Shown piece after piece: positions 1 to 7,406 of a DNA stretch of 12,640 bases. Source of the stretch: CAZCBN01 sp964496975 (lineage in GTDB: Bacteria; Planctomycetota; Phycisphaerae; Phycisphaerales; UBA1924); NCBI GenBank assembly GCA_964496975.1, contig CAZCBN010000095.1, positions 1-12,640 of the forward strand. The letters run 5' to 3'. The notes under the pieces are model-generated. The model was not told the origin of the DNA, made no database searches, and was given only the letters and a program-made list of their open reading frames with translations. Numbering within the stretch: position 1 is the stretch's first letter; each line of letters begins with the position of its first letter. A program made the position numbers and the translations under genes.

Positions 1-1737
1 ATGGACGTCTGGCCCCTCGAACACCACGCCCTGATGTTGGCCCCGGCCCTCGCCCTCGCGGCGGGGCCGGCGGTCTGGCTGCTCCGCCACCGCCGCACCG
101 ACGGCCCGGCCCGATGCCGCCGCTGCGGGTACGACGCCGCCGGCCTCATGCCCCGGGCCGACCTCGCCCGCCTCGCCGCCGGCGGGGTGGCCCGGGCGCT
201 GCGGGGCCTCGCCGCCCGACCCATCGCCCCGGCCCCGCGCGTCGCACGCCGAGTCCCCAGCCGCGTCCCCAGCCGAGTCCCCTGCCCCGAGTGCGGCACG
301 AACCTCGCCCGCCCCGGCCGGCTCTTCACCCGTCGCCCCGCCCGGCACCCCCGGCTCCGCGCCCTGGCCGCAGTCGCCCTCGCCGCGCCGGCCTTGCTCG
401 CCGCGGGCTCGGCCCTCACCAGCGGGCCCGCGTCGCAGCGTTCGGCCTGGCGGCTCTTGCTCGATGTCCGCCTCGGCAACCGCGGAACGGCCCGGCAGGC
501 CGTGCGCGAGCTCCGCACCCGCTGGTGGGACGGCCGGCTCCCTGCCGCCGCCGAGCGCACGCTCGCCGCATGGTCCGTCGCCGCGTGGACCGACGGCGTC
601 GAGTCCGCCTCCCTCGGCGCGCCGACGCCCCTCTCGACCGTCGCCCGGGCCGCGCTGCGCGACGGCGATCTCTTCACCCTCGCCGCCTCCACCGGCTCGG
701 TGCCCACGGCCGTGGTGGGGGAGATCGCCGCCGCCGCGATGGCGGCCCTCGCCGACGACGGCATCTGGGGCAACGCCGACACCGCCCGCGTCGTGCTGCA
801 AACCCTCGACCTCTCCGCCGAGCCGGCCCTGCGGCACGCCCTCCGAACCGGCGACGCACAGCAGAAGGCCGAGGCCCTGCCCCTGCTGCTGGCGCTCCTG
901 CCGAACGACGACGACCCCATGCTGGCCGAGGCGGCCGTGAGCCTGCTGGCCGAGCACGACATCGAACACTGGAGCCAGCACCGCGGCATCGGCCTCTACC
1001 AGTTGATGCGCGGCACGCCCGCACAGCGCCGGTTGCTGGTCGGGGCCCTGTCGCGGGCCGTGGATGCGCCGCGCGACGAGCGGCAGGCCCGGAACGCCCT
1101 GTCGATCCTGCTGAACCTCGCCAACGAGGCCGCCTCGGCCGAGGCGGACGAGCCGCCCGACGCGAACGCCGAGCCCGCCGGGCCCGACGCGCATGCAGGG
1201 ACGGACGCGCCCGACGCCGCGATGCTGCGCCGCTTCGCCGCCGGTGTCTCTCGATTCCCAAGCCTGGCTGGCCCGGTCGCGGTGGCGCTCTCAAACCACG
1301 CCGCGGCCGCCGAGCCGCTGGTGCGGGACATGCTCGCCTCGGCCGAGCCCGCGCCGCGGTTCGTCGCGGCGCTGGTGCTGCTCCGCGTGGGCCGGTACAG
1401 CGACGCCGACGCCCCCGCGCTCGCCGCGGCCGTGCTGCCGCACCTGCGCGACAACACCATCGGGGGCGACGCCGCGCTCGCGGTCGCCGCGTTGCTGAAG
1501 ATCGGCCCCGCGGCCCTGCCGAGGTTGCACGCCGAGCTGGATTCCCCGGACCTTGACGCCCAGGCCCGCGACATGATCCCCCGCGTGATGCAGGAGATCC
1601 TGGACCCCGCCCGCACGCCCGCCGAGGTCGAGGCCCGCTGGAACGGCAACGCCGTCGCCGAGACGCTGCGGTGGGACCGCGACCGCCTCGCCCCGGATCG
1701 GGCCTGGCTGGACCTTCGCTGGCCCGACCCGGAGTGA
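1..1737 (+). CDS. Membrane protein with planctomycete zinc ribbon and HEAT-like repeats, function unknown
   Basis: The reading frame opens with ATG at the first base of the window and ends with TGA, giving 578 residues. No upstream sequence is available, so the true start could lie outside. Residues 8-28 form a hydrophobic segment, followed by a four-cysteine zinc ribbon (C39-RR-C42-GYD and C95-PE-C98-GTNL) and a second hydrophobic segment at about 120-140. The CxxCGYDxxGL/CPECG pair is a common N-terminal module of planctomycete membrane proteins. The rest is Ala/Leu-rich, with short helical units resembling HEAT repeats (about residues 155-550) and an acidic Ala/Asp/Glu/Pro linker at about 375-405. 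The spacing between the two cysteine pairs is unusually long and contains a repeated RVPS element. Topology suggests a two-pass anchor with a soluble helical domain. No catalytic motif is visible. The coding call is secure; the repeat assignment is inference from the helix and Leu/Ala pattern. Confidence 0.85.
   Translation: MDVWPLEHHALMLAPALALAAGPAVWLLRHRRTDGPARCRRCGYDAAGLMPRADLARLAAGGVARALRGLAARPIAPAPRVARRVPSRVPSRVPCPECGTNLARPGRLFTRRPARHPRLRALAAVALAAPALLAAGSALTSGPASQRSAWRLLLDVRLGNRGTARQAVRELRTRWWDGRLPAAAERTLAAWSVAAWTDGVESASLGAPTPLSTVARAALRDGDLFTLAASTGSVPTAVVGEIAAAAMAALADDGIWGNADTARVVLQTLDLSAEPALRHALRTGDAQQKAEALPLLLALLPNDDDPMLAEAAVSLLAEHDIEHWSQHRGIGLYQLMRGTPAQRRLLVGALSRAVDAPRDERQARNALSILLNLANEAASAEADEPPDANAEPAGPDAHAGTDAPDAAMLRRFAAGVSRFPSLAGPVAVALSNHAAAAEPLVRDMLASAEPAPRFVAALVLLRVGRYSDADAPALAAAVLPHLRDNTIGGDAALAVAALLKIGPAALPRLHAELDSPDLDAQARDMIPRVMQEILDPARTPAEVEARWNGNAVAETLRWDRDRLAPDRAWLDLRWPDPE
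249..284 (+). repeat. 12-bp tandem repeat, three copies, in frame
   Basis: Three consecutive 12-bp units (249-260, 261-272, 273-284) read CCGAGTCCCCAG, CCGCGTCCCCAG and CCGAGTCCCCTG. The unit length is a multiple of three, so copy-number change adds or removes four residues (R-V-P-S) without a frameshift. The array lies between the two cysteine pairs of the zinc ribbon and accounts for part of its abnormally long loop. Slippage is the likely origin. Confidence 0.85.
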
Positions 1738-1788
1738 CACGCTCCCGGGGGTCGCGCCCCGTCAAGCCCATAACGTCCGGCCAATCGG

Positions 1789-1800
1789 TACCATGCCGGC
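1789..1800 (+). promoter_or_regulatory. Possible -10 element placing transcription start on the esterase start codon
   Basis: TACCAT at 1789-1794 resembles a bacterial -10 hexamer (TAtaaT-like, T1, A2 and T6 matched). Its end lies six bases before the ATG at 1801, so transcription would begin at or next to that codon and give a leaderless mRNA. This fits the absence of any Shine-Dalgarno sequence before 1801. The nine-mer TACCATGCC occurs again just before the tRNA gene. No convincing -35 hexamer is visible, so this remains a hypothesis. Confidence 0.35.
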
Positions 1801-3921
1801 ATGACGAGCCGCACCATCCGCCGCCGCGTTGTTCGCCACCTTTCGCGCCGCGCGGGCCTCGCGGCCGCGTGCCTCTCGCTCGCCGTCGCCGCGGCCCCGG
1901 CGTGGGCCGACGTGCGGCTCGCCCCGGTCTTCACAAGCCACATGGTGCTGCAGCGCGACCAGCCCCTCCGCGTCTGGGGCTGGGCCGACGCCAACGCCGA
2001 GCTCACCCTCACGCTGCACGACCGCCGCGGCCTGCCCGCGGGCACGGCCGTCGCGACGCCGCAGCACCGCGCGACCGCCGACGCCCAGGGCCGGTTTGCG
2101 TTCACGCTTCCCCCGCTCGCCGCGGCGGCGGGCTCGATCGCCCTCACCGTCGCGCAGGGCGAGGACGAGGTGACGCTCGAGGACATCCTCGTCGGCGACG
2201 TCTGGATCGCCGGCGGTCAGAGCAACATGGAGTGGTCCATGGGCCGCTCCGACGGCTTTGAGGCCTTCGCCAAGACGGCGGACCTCCCCGCCGTCCGCGC
2301 CCTGCGCATGCCGCGCCGCACCACGCCCGAGCCGCAGACCGAGGCCGACACCAAGGGCTGGCGGATGTGCACGCCCGAGTCGGCCGGTTCGTTCTCCGGC
2401 GTGGGCCTCTTCTTCGCCGCAGACCTGCACGCCACACTGAAAGACGCCGCGGGCCACCCCGTCCCCATCGGCATCATCGAGTCGTACTACGGCGGCACCT
2501 CCGCCGAGGCGTGGACCCCGCGCGACGTGCTCGAGGCCACGCCCGAGGCCTCCCCCATCCTCGCCCGCTGGAAAGAGCCCGGCACCGCCCCGGGCGAATC
2601 TCCCGAAGAGCTCGACCGCGCGCAGCGCGAGCTCACCGCCCAGCTCCTGACAAGCCGCCTCCCCGACGAGGCCGGCTTCGAGGGCGTCACGCTGCCGCCG
2701 CCGTCGTCCCCCGCCGTCGCCCAGTGGAACAACGCCTCGCTCCCGGGCGAGTGGCCCGCGAACCTCGACGGCGTCATGTGGTACCGCCGCACCGTCGCGC
2801 TCTCCGCCGAGCAGGCCGCCGCCGCCGCCGCCCTCGTCATCCCGCCGATCGACGACTACGACCACGCCTACATCAACGGCGTCCTCGTCGGCTCCATCGG
2901 GCAAGAAACCGCCGACGCCTGGCAGACCCCGCGCCGCTACACCCTCCCCGCCGGCACCCTCCGCCCGGGCGACAACGTCATCGCCCTGCGCATCCTCGAC
3001 AACACCGGCGCCGGCGGCATCTCGGGCCGCGACGAGGCGTTTCACATCGAACTCGCCGGCCAGAGCCCCGTCCCCCTGGCCGGCCCATGGTCGTCCCGCG
3101 TCGCCTGGAACGCCGCCAACCACGGCGGCTTCCCCGCCGCGAAGCCCACCGCCCGCGACATCGACCGCCCCGCCGGCCTCTACAACGCCATGCTCCACCC
3201 CTGCGTGCCCTTCAACGTGAAGGGCGTGATCTGGTACCAGGGCGAGAGCAACGCCGCCCGGGCCGAGCAGTACCGCACCCTCTTCCCCACGCTCATCACC
3301 GCCTGGCGGGGCCTGTTCCAGAACCCGGACATGCCCTTCCTCTACGTGCAGCTCGCCAACCACACCCGCCGCCTCGACGCTCCCGGCGAGAGCAACTGGG
3401 CCGAGCTCCGCGAGGCCCAGCACGCCACCCTCCGCCTGCCCAACACCGGCATGGTCTCCGCGATCGACATCGGCGAGGCCAACGACATCCACCCACGCAA
3501 CAAGCGCGACGTCGGCCTCCGCCTCGCCGCCGAGGCCAAACGCATCGCCTACGGCGACCCTACCTCCCGCGGCCACGGCCCGCGCCTCGCAAGCGTCGCC
3601 TTCAACGGGGCCACCGCCGACGTCATGTTCACCTTCGCCCAGGGCCTCGCCACCCGCGACGGCCTGCCCCCCCGCGGCTTCGCCGTCGCCGGCCCGCTGA
3701 CGGGCGGCACGCCCGAGTGGCACTGGGCCCAGGCCGAGTTCGTGACCCACGACGACGGCACCACCCTCGTCCGCCTCACCTGCCCCGCCGTCCCCGTCGT
3801 CGCCGCCGTCCGCTACGCATGGGCCACCAACCCCGACGCCTGCCTCATCAACGCCGCCGGCCTCCCCGCCGAACCCTTCCGCACCGACACCTGGCCCGGC
3901 GTCACCACAGGCCTCCGCTAG
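1801..3921 (+). CDS. Secreted sialate O-acetylesterase-like SGNH hydrolase
   Basis: This 706-residue protein matches the sialate O-acetylesterase (SASA/DUF303) family, which removes O-acetyl groups from sialic acids or related acetylated sugars. It starts with an Arg-rich n-region and a hydrophobic core ending AAPAWA|D (about residue 36), a Sec signal peptide. The family N-terminal signature TSHMVLQRDQPLRVWGWA follows at 45-62. SGNH blocks are clear: GQSNMEW with nucleophile Ser141, GGTSAEAW at 231-238, WYQGESN at 478-484, and Asp562/His564 in DIHPRNK. Residues about 305-430 interrupt the hydrolase fold with a jelly-roll domain like the GH2 sugar-binding domain (WYRRTVALS, AYINGVLVG, NVIALRILDNTG), as in known family members. 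The catalytic triad is complete and the length is normal. The gene follows the zinc-ribbon gene by 63 bp, on the same strand. Substrate could equally be acetylated plant or algal glycans; the family call is firm and the substrate is not. Confidence 0.93.
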   Translation: MTSRTIRRRVVRHLSRRAGLAAACLSLAVAAAPAWADVRLAPVFTSHMVLQRDQPLRVWGWADANAELTLTLHDRRGLPAGTAVATPQHRATADAQGRFAFTLPPLAAAAGSIALTVAQGEDEVTLEDILVGDVWIAGGQSNMEWSMGRSDGFEAFAKTADLPAVRALRMPRRTTPEPQTEADTKGWRMCTPESAGSFSGVGLFFAADLHATLKDAAGHPVPIGIIESYYGGTSAEAWTPRDVLEATPEASPILARWKEPGTAPGESPEELDRAQRELTAQLLTSRLPDEAGFEGVTLPPPSSPAVAQWNNASLPGEWPANLDGVMWYRRTVALSAEQAAAAAALVIPPIDDYDHAYINGVLVGSIGQETADAWQTPRRYTLPAGTLRPGDNVIALRILDNTGAGGISGRDEAFHIELAGQSPVPLAGPWSSRVAWNAANHGGFPAAKPTARDIDRPAGLYNAMLHPCVPFNVKGVIWYQGESNAARAEQYRTLFPTLITAWRGLFQNPDMPFLYVQLANHTRRLDAPGESNWAELREAQHATLRLPNTGMVSAIDIGEANDIHPRNKRDVGLRLAAEAKRIAYGDPTSRGHGPRLASVAFNGATADVMFTFAQGLATRDGLPPRGFAVAGPLTGGTPEWHWAQAEFVTHDDGTTLVRLTCPAVPVVAAVRYAWATNPDACLINAAGLPAEPFRTDTWPGVTTGLR

Positions 3922-4008
3922 CCCCGCCCCACGCAGCTCGGCCTTACACAACCAAGCCCCCACCCGCCCGTCACCGCCCGTCCCGCCCGCTCCCTACCAT
4001 GCCCCCGG
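3922..4008. other. Esterase-tRNA intergenic region
   Basis: This C-rich spacer between the esterase stop and tRNA-Arg has no clear stem-loop terminator. Its only notable content is the TACCAT box at 3995-4000, annotated separately. Confidence 0.5.
3995..4000 (+). promoter_or_regulatory. Possible -10 box of the tRNA-Arg gene
   Basis: TACCAT ends eight bases before the mature tRNA 5' end at 4009. Transcription from it would start at about 4006-4008 and leave a very short 5' leader for RNase P. The box sits in the same TACCATGCC nine-mer found before the esterase gene at 1789. A matching -35 is not visible. Confidence 0.35.
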
Positions 4009-4082
4009 GCGCTCGTAGCTCAGTTGGATAGAGCGGCGGTTTCCTAAATCGCAGGTCGCAGGTTCGATCCCTGCCGGGCGCG
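4009..4082 (+). tRNA. tRNA-Arg (anticodon CCU)
   Basis: All cloverleaf parts can be folded by eye. The acceptor stem is GCGCTCG (4009-4015) with CGGGCGC (4075-4081), containing one T-G wobble. The D arm is GCTC/GAGC around AGTTGGATA. The anticodon stem GCGGT/ATCGC encloses loop TTCCTAA, with anticodon CCT at 4043-4045. The T arm is GCAGG/CCTGC around TTCGATC. Discriminator G is at 4082 and CCA is not encoded. CCU reads AGG arginine codons. A20 in the D loop, a usual arginine identity element, is present. AGG is a rare codon in such a GC-rich genome, so a dedicated low-demand tRNA is expected. Confidence 0.97.
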
Positions 4083-4117
4083 CTTCTCCGGGCCAACGCA
4101 GCCGAACAACTCCACCC

Positions 4118-4133
4118 GCGCGCAGCACCGCGC
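4118..4133. terminator. Weak hairpin between convergent tRNA and dockerin gene
   Basis: GCGCG (4118-4122) pairs with CGCGC (4129-4133) across a six-base loop. It lies 36 bp past the tRNA and 40 bp past the end of the opposite-strand gene, where a terminator would be expected. No T-tract follows on either strand, so an intrinsic terminator is doubtful. Confidence 0.2.
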
Positions 4134-4172
4134 CGGCACAAACCGCCCCCGCGCCCACGCCCGCCCCGCCCC

Positions 4173-7100
4173 TTACGGCGCCCCGCACCCGTTCGCGATC
4201 AGCAGCAGCGCCGCGAGCACATCGTCCGCGTCCAACGCTCCGTTCCCCGTCACGTCCGCGACGGCCGCGTTCCCCGCGTCAAACGCCGTCAGGAAGCCGA
4301 GGAAGTCCAAAAAGTCCAGCACGCCGACGGGCGCCGCGAGGTCGATCGCGTCGCACGGCTCGCACACGTCCAGCACGCCGTCCTGGTTCTGGTCCGCCGG
4401 CCCCGGCAGCAGGAACGTCACATTGTCGATGTCGTGGAAGTTCGTCAGCCCGCCCGTGCGCCCGCCGAAGCCGAACCGCGCGTTGAACGGCGTCCAGCCC
4501 GTCGCCGCGACCCGGTTGAACACCGTCTCCACCGTCCCGTCCGGCTGCACGATGCTCACCGACACCCGCCCGTCGCGCAGCGACACCCGCGCCGTGCGCC
4601 ACTGAAAATCCTCAAGGTCGTACGCCGGCGTGTACGTCGCGACCGTCGCCCCGTTCACGCCCAGCGCGATGGTGTTCTCCCCCTCGCCGAAGTTGTCAAA
4701 GGTGTCAAACTGCACCGTCAGCGTGCCGGGGCCCGCCGGCGCCTCGTTGCCCGAGCCCGGGCCCTCCTCGCTGAAGGTCTCAAGCCCCGTGTACAGCGTT
4801 GAGTCGAACGCCGCGAACGAGAACCCGTCTGCCCCCGACCCGCCGCCGATCCGGAAGTCGAACGACACCGAGAAGCTCTCCGTCGGCCCGCTGCTCAGCG
4901 GCGTCCGCGTCAGCGACCCCGCCGAGAACGTGTCCAGCGTCGTTAGCCGGATGAACGCCGACGTCCGCGCCGCCGCCCCGTTCACCCGCCACGGCGGCAG
5001 CACCGACGTGTCGAAGCTCGTCAGCACCGGCGTCACCACCTCGCAGCTATCGAGCACGCCGCTCCCGTCGCAGTCCCGCTCCGCCCCGCTCGCGATCTCG
5101 CACGCGTCCGGCACGCCGTTGCCGTTGCAGTCCGCCGCGCCCGCCGCGATCTCATCCGCATCGCTGATGCCGTTGCCGTCGCAGTCCGGCGGCGGCGGCA
5201 AGCCCACCCAGCGCAGCCGATAAATGTTCGCGTCCGGCTGCGTCGGGTTGCTCAGGCTGAACTCCGCGAAGAAGTCGGAGAAGTACACCCCGTCCGGGCC
5301 CACCGTCAGCGCCACCGGCGCCGACGCGCCCGTCCCGTTGTACACCGCGATCGGCGTCGGCCCGCTCACCAGCGAGCCGTCCGATGCCACCTCAAACTCC
5401 GTCACGGTCTTGAGCCGCCCGTCCCCGGGCCCGATCGCGAACGTCCCGCCGAACTGCGACACGTACGCCCGGCCAAAGAACTCCGCCGGGAACCCCGAGC
5501 CCCCGAACCGCTCCGCCTGCACGATGCCGATGTTCACCGGCGCCGTGCTCGGCACCCAGTTGTAGATCGCGTTGATGAACATCGACGCGTCCGAGCCGTC
5601 GTACCCGAAGTTCACGTTCCGCCCGGCCCGCGCAAAGCGGTCCACGCTGGGCCCGTTCTCCACGAAGAACAGGCTGGAATCGCTGAACCGCCACGCCCCG
5701 CCGAAGGGGTTCCGCACGCCCGTCGAGAAGATGTAGTCCCGCGAGTTCACCCCGTCCGCCAGGTTGTACAGCGGGTTGTCCGCCGCCGGCGCCCCCGACC
5801 GCAGCATCCGAAGGATCTTCCCGCGGTAGCTGTTCAGGTTCTGCGCCGTCTCGGGCACGAAGCCGTCACCGTTGTGCACGTAGAGCCGGTCGTCCGGCCC
5901 GAACGTGATCGACGAGATGTAGTGCGCCTGCCCCTGCTCCTCCCCGACCATCGACAGGATGCGCGTCCGCGAGGCCATCGTCAGCCCGCCGTCGGCGCTC
6001 GTGAGCCGGTCCACCGCCGGGTAGTGCGGCGCGTTGTCCACGCCGTTGATCGCGCTGAACAGCGTCGTCAGGTACAAGTCCCCCGTCGTCGGGTCGTACG
6101 CGATGTCGCCAAGCCCCTGCTCCCCCGCGCCCGGGAACGACCCGTTGGGGTTGTAGTTCAGCAGCCCCGTCGCGTACGTCCGCACCTCGCCGCTCCGCAG
6201 CACCACGCGAATGGTCCCGTACAGCTCCGCCACGTAATACAGGGGCGAATCAGCGCTCGGCCCCGGGTTCGTCACAAACTCAATCGCCACCGGCAGCGAG
6301 AAACCCGTCGCCGCCAGGTCGATCGCCCACCCCGGCGCCAGCGTCCACGGGCTCGGCGCACCCCGCGCCACCGTCGTGAAGTCCGGCGTCGTCTGCGACA
6401 GCGACCCCGCGTACGTGCTCCCGTTGAACGCGACCCAGAACGTCGCCACCCCGTTCGCGCCCAGACTCACCGCCGGCAGGTACACCGTCCGCGCCACGCC
6501 GTCCCCGGTCGTGAACGACGCGTCCATCGCCGGCAGCGACACCCCGCCCGGCCCCGCGAGCACGCTCACCCGCACCGGCCCGATCACCGGCCCGCGACCC
6601 GGGTTGCTCACCGCCGTGCCGCCCGCCGACCCCCCCGCCGACCCGATGAACGAGAGCAGCTCCCCGCCCGCGACGTCAAACACCACGTCCGTGCCCTCGG
6701 GCAGCGCCGCCGGCGACCCGCCCGCGTTCACCAGCGCCGGCGCCGGGAAGTCCAGCGCATCATCCGCCTCCAGCGGGAAGAGCGCCCGCGCCTCCACCGT
6801 CGTGAAGAGCCGCTCGCTCCAAGGGCTCCACTCCGTCGCCGCCGCGCCGCTGTCGTCCCGATGCCGCACGCGGAACAGGTACTGCGTCTGCGGCAGAAGG
6901 CTGTCCCGCCCCGAGAGCGACCCCTCAAACGTCCCGTTCGACAAGGCCGCGCGGATCCGCTCCACCCCCGTCCGGCACAGAAACGACCACACCCGCTCCG
7001 ACCGGTTCGGCGTCCAGATCTCCCAGTCCGTGCACAGGTGCAGGTCGCCCGCGTCGGGGTCCATAAAGGGCCCCGTCTCCACCAAAAAGTTCGCCGGGTT

Positions 7101-7223
7101 GATCAGCCGGTCCGTCGAGGGCTGCAGGATCGACGGCGCCACCGGCGGCCGGTTCTGCCCCATCGCCGCCGTCACGACGCCCGCAACCACCGCGCCCACC
7201 CACCACGCGTTCCGCGACGTCAT
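4173..7223 (-). CDS. Secreted modular protein: FN3-like, PQQ-type sugar dehydrogenase/HHIP-like propeller, Ca-binding repeats, lectin-like domain, GC-type dockerin
   Basis: This 1016-residue exported protein starts at ATG 7223, chosen because GGGAG lies seven bases upstream (7231-7235) and a signal peptide follows (cleavage near residue 22, before QNRPP). Visible order: FN3-like domain about 25-143 (LLPQTQYLFRVRHRDDSG, SPWSERLFTT); unassigned beta-rich region about 150-290; a soluble glucose/sorbosone dehydrogenase or HHIP-like propeller about 293-675; three Ca-binding repeats 679-728; an L-type-lectin-like beta sandwich about 733-938; one more Ca-binding motif 943-955; a dockerin 957-1016 ending NGCGAP. 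Propeller hallmarks are His434 before FGPDDRLYVHNGD, RGKILR at 467-472, and GVRNPFGG with Arg504/Asn505, which match positions contacting PQQ in characterised family members. Sugar or polyol oxidation at the cell surface is therefore plausible, but many homologues have no shown activity. The open frame extends upstream to 8021 only because GC-rich DNA lacks stops; that extension overlaps another gene. Confidence 0.9.
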   Translation of the reverse strand: MTSRNAWWVGAVVAGVVTAAMGQNRPPVAPSILQPSTDRLINPANFLVETGPFMDPDAGDLHLCTDWEIWTPNRSERVWSFLCRTGVERIRAALSNGTFEGSLSGRDSLLPQTQYLFRVRHRDDSGAAATEWSPWSERLFTTVEARALFPLEADDALDFPAPALVNAGGSPAALPEGTDVVFDVAGGELLSFIGSAGGSAGGTAVSNPGRGPVIGPVRVSVLAGPGGVSLPAMDASFTTGDGVARTVYLPAVSLGANGVATFWVAFNGSTYAGSLSQTTPDFTTVARGAPSPWTLAPGWAIDLAATGFSLPVAIEFVTNPGPSADSPLYYVAELYGTIRVVLRSGEVRTYATGLLNYNPNGSFPGAGEQGLGDIAYDPTTGDLYLTTLFSAINGVDNAPHYPAVDRLTSADGGLTMASRTRILSMVGEEQGQAHYISSITFGPDDRLYVHNGDGFVPETAQNLNSYRGKILRMLRSGAPAADNPLYNLADGVNSRDYIFSTGVRNPFGGAWRFSDSSLFFVENGPSVDRFARAGRNVNFGYDGSDASMFINAIYNWVPSTAPVNIGIVQAERFGGSGFPAEFFGRAYVSQFGGTFAIGPGDGRLKTVTEFEVASDGSLVSGPTPIAVYNGTGASAPVALTVGPDGVYFSDFFAEFSLSNPTQPDANIYRLRWVGLPPPPDCDGNGISDADEIAAGAADCNGNGVPDACEIASGAERDCDGSGVLDSCEVVTPVLTSFDTSVLPPWRVNGAAARTSAFIRLTTLDTFSAGSLTRTPLSSGPTESFSVSFDFRIGGGSGADGFSFAAFDSTLYTGLETFSEEGPGSGNEAPAGPGTLTVQFDTFDNFGEGENTIALGVNGATVATYTPAYDLEDFQWRTARVSLRDGRVSVSIVQPDGTVETVFNRVAATGWTPFNARFGFGGRTGGLTNFHDIDNVTFLLPGPADQNQDGVLDVCEPCDAIDLAAPVGVLDFLDFLGFLTAFDAGNAAVADVTGNGALDADDVLAALLLIANGCGAP

Positions 7224-7281
7224 CCGTTGGCTCCCACGCACCGTGACACCCCCGTCTGAACCCCGTCCGCCGATCGACGGC

Positions 7282-7308
7282 CCGCCGGTCAACACACCGC
7301 CGGTCAAC
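7282..7308. repeat. 12-bp direct repeat upstream of the dockerin-protein gene
   Basis: CCGCCGGTCAAC occurs at 7282-7293 and again at 7297-7308, a 15-bp period. Read on the minus strand each copy is GTTGACCGGCGG, which includes a TTGACC hexamer similar to a -35 element. The second copy also overlaps a short dyad, CCGGT-CA-ACCGG (7300-7311). The location, 59-88 bp upstream of the start codon at 7223, suits an operator, but no regulator is identifiable. Confidence 0.4.
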
Positions 7309-7377
7309 CGGCCCACGAGTATGCCGGATGCCCGCCCCCGCCGGCCACCGAAACCGTTGACATTCACCAACTTGTCT

Positions 7378-7406
7378 GTCTGGGCCCGCCCCGGCCCACT
7401 CCAGAC
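7378..7406. other. Inverted repeat in the divergent spacer
   Basis: GTCTGG (7378-7383) and CCAGAC (7401-7406) are perfect inverted copies enclosing a GC-rich interior that can itself pair (GGGCC/GGCCC). No T-tract follows on either strand, so it is not an obvious terminator. It could be a leader hairpin of the minus-strand mRNA or an operator. Confidence 0.3.

Noticed and set aside
1792..1803. Palindrome CATGCCGGCATG as a regulator operator
   Set aside because: It is largely made by the start codon and a possible -10 box, it is short, and GC-rich palindromes of this size are common here.
1762..3963. Long minus-strand frame opposite the esterase gene (733 residues)
   Set aside because: Low-complexity Gly/Ala/Val/Glu translation that mirrors the real gene; the plus strand has a complete SGNH hydrolase.
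4009..4082. tRNA-Arg as an integration site of a mobile element
   Set aside because: No integrase, no repeated 3' tRNA fragment and no change of composition is seen on either side.
5874..7259. Plus-strand frame of 461 residues opposite the propeller region
   Set aside because: Arg/His/Pro-rich shadow with no recognisable domain; produced by GC-rich codons of the minus-strand gene.
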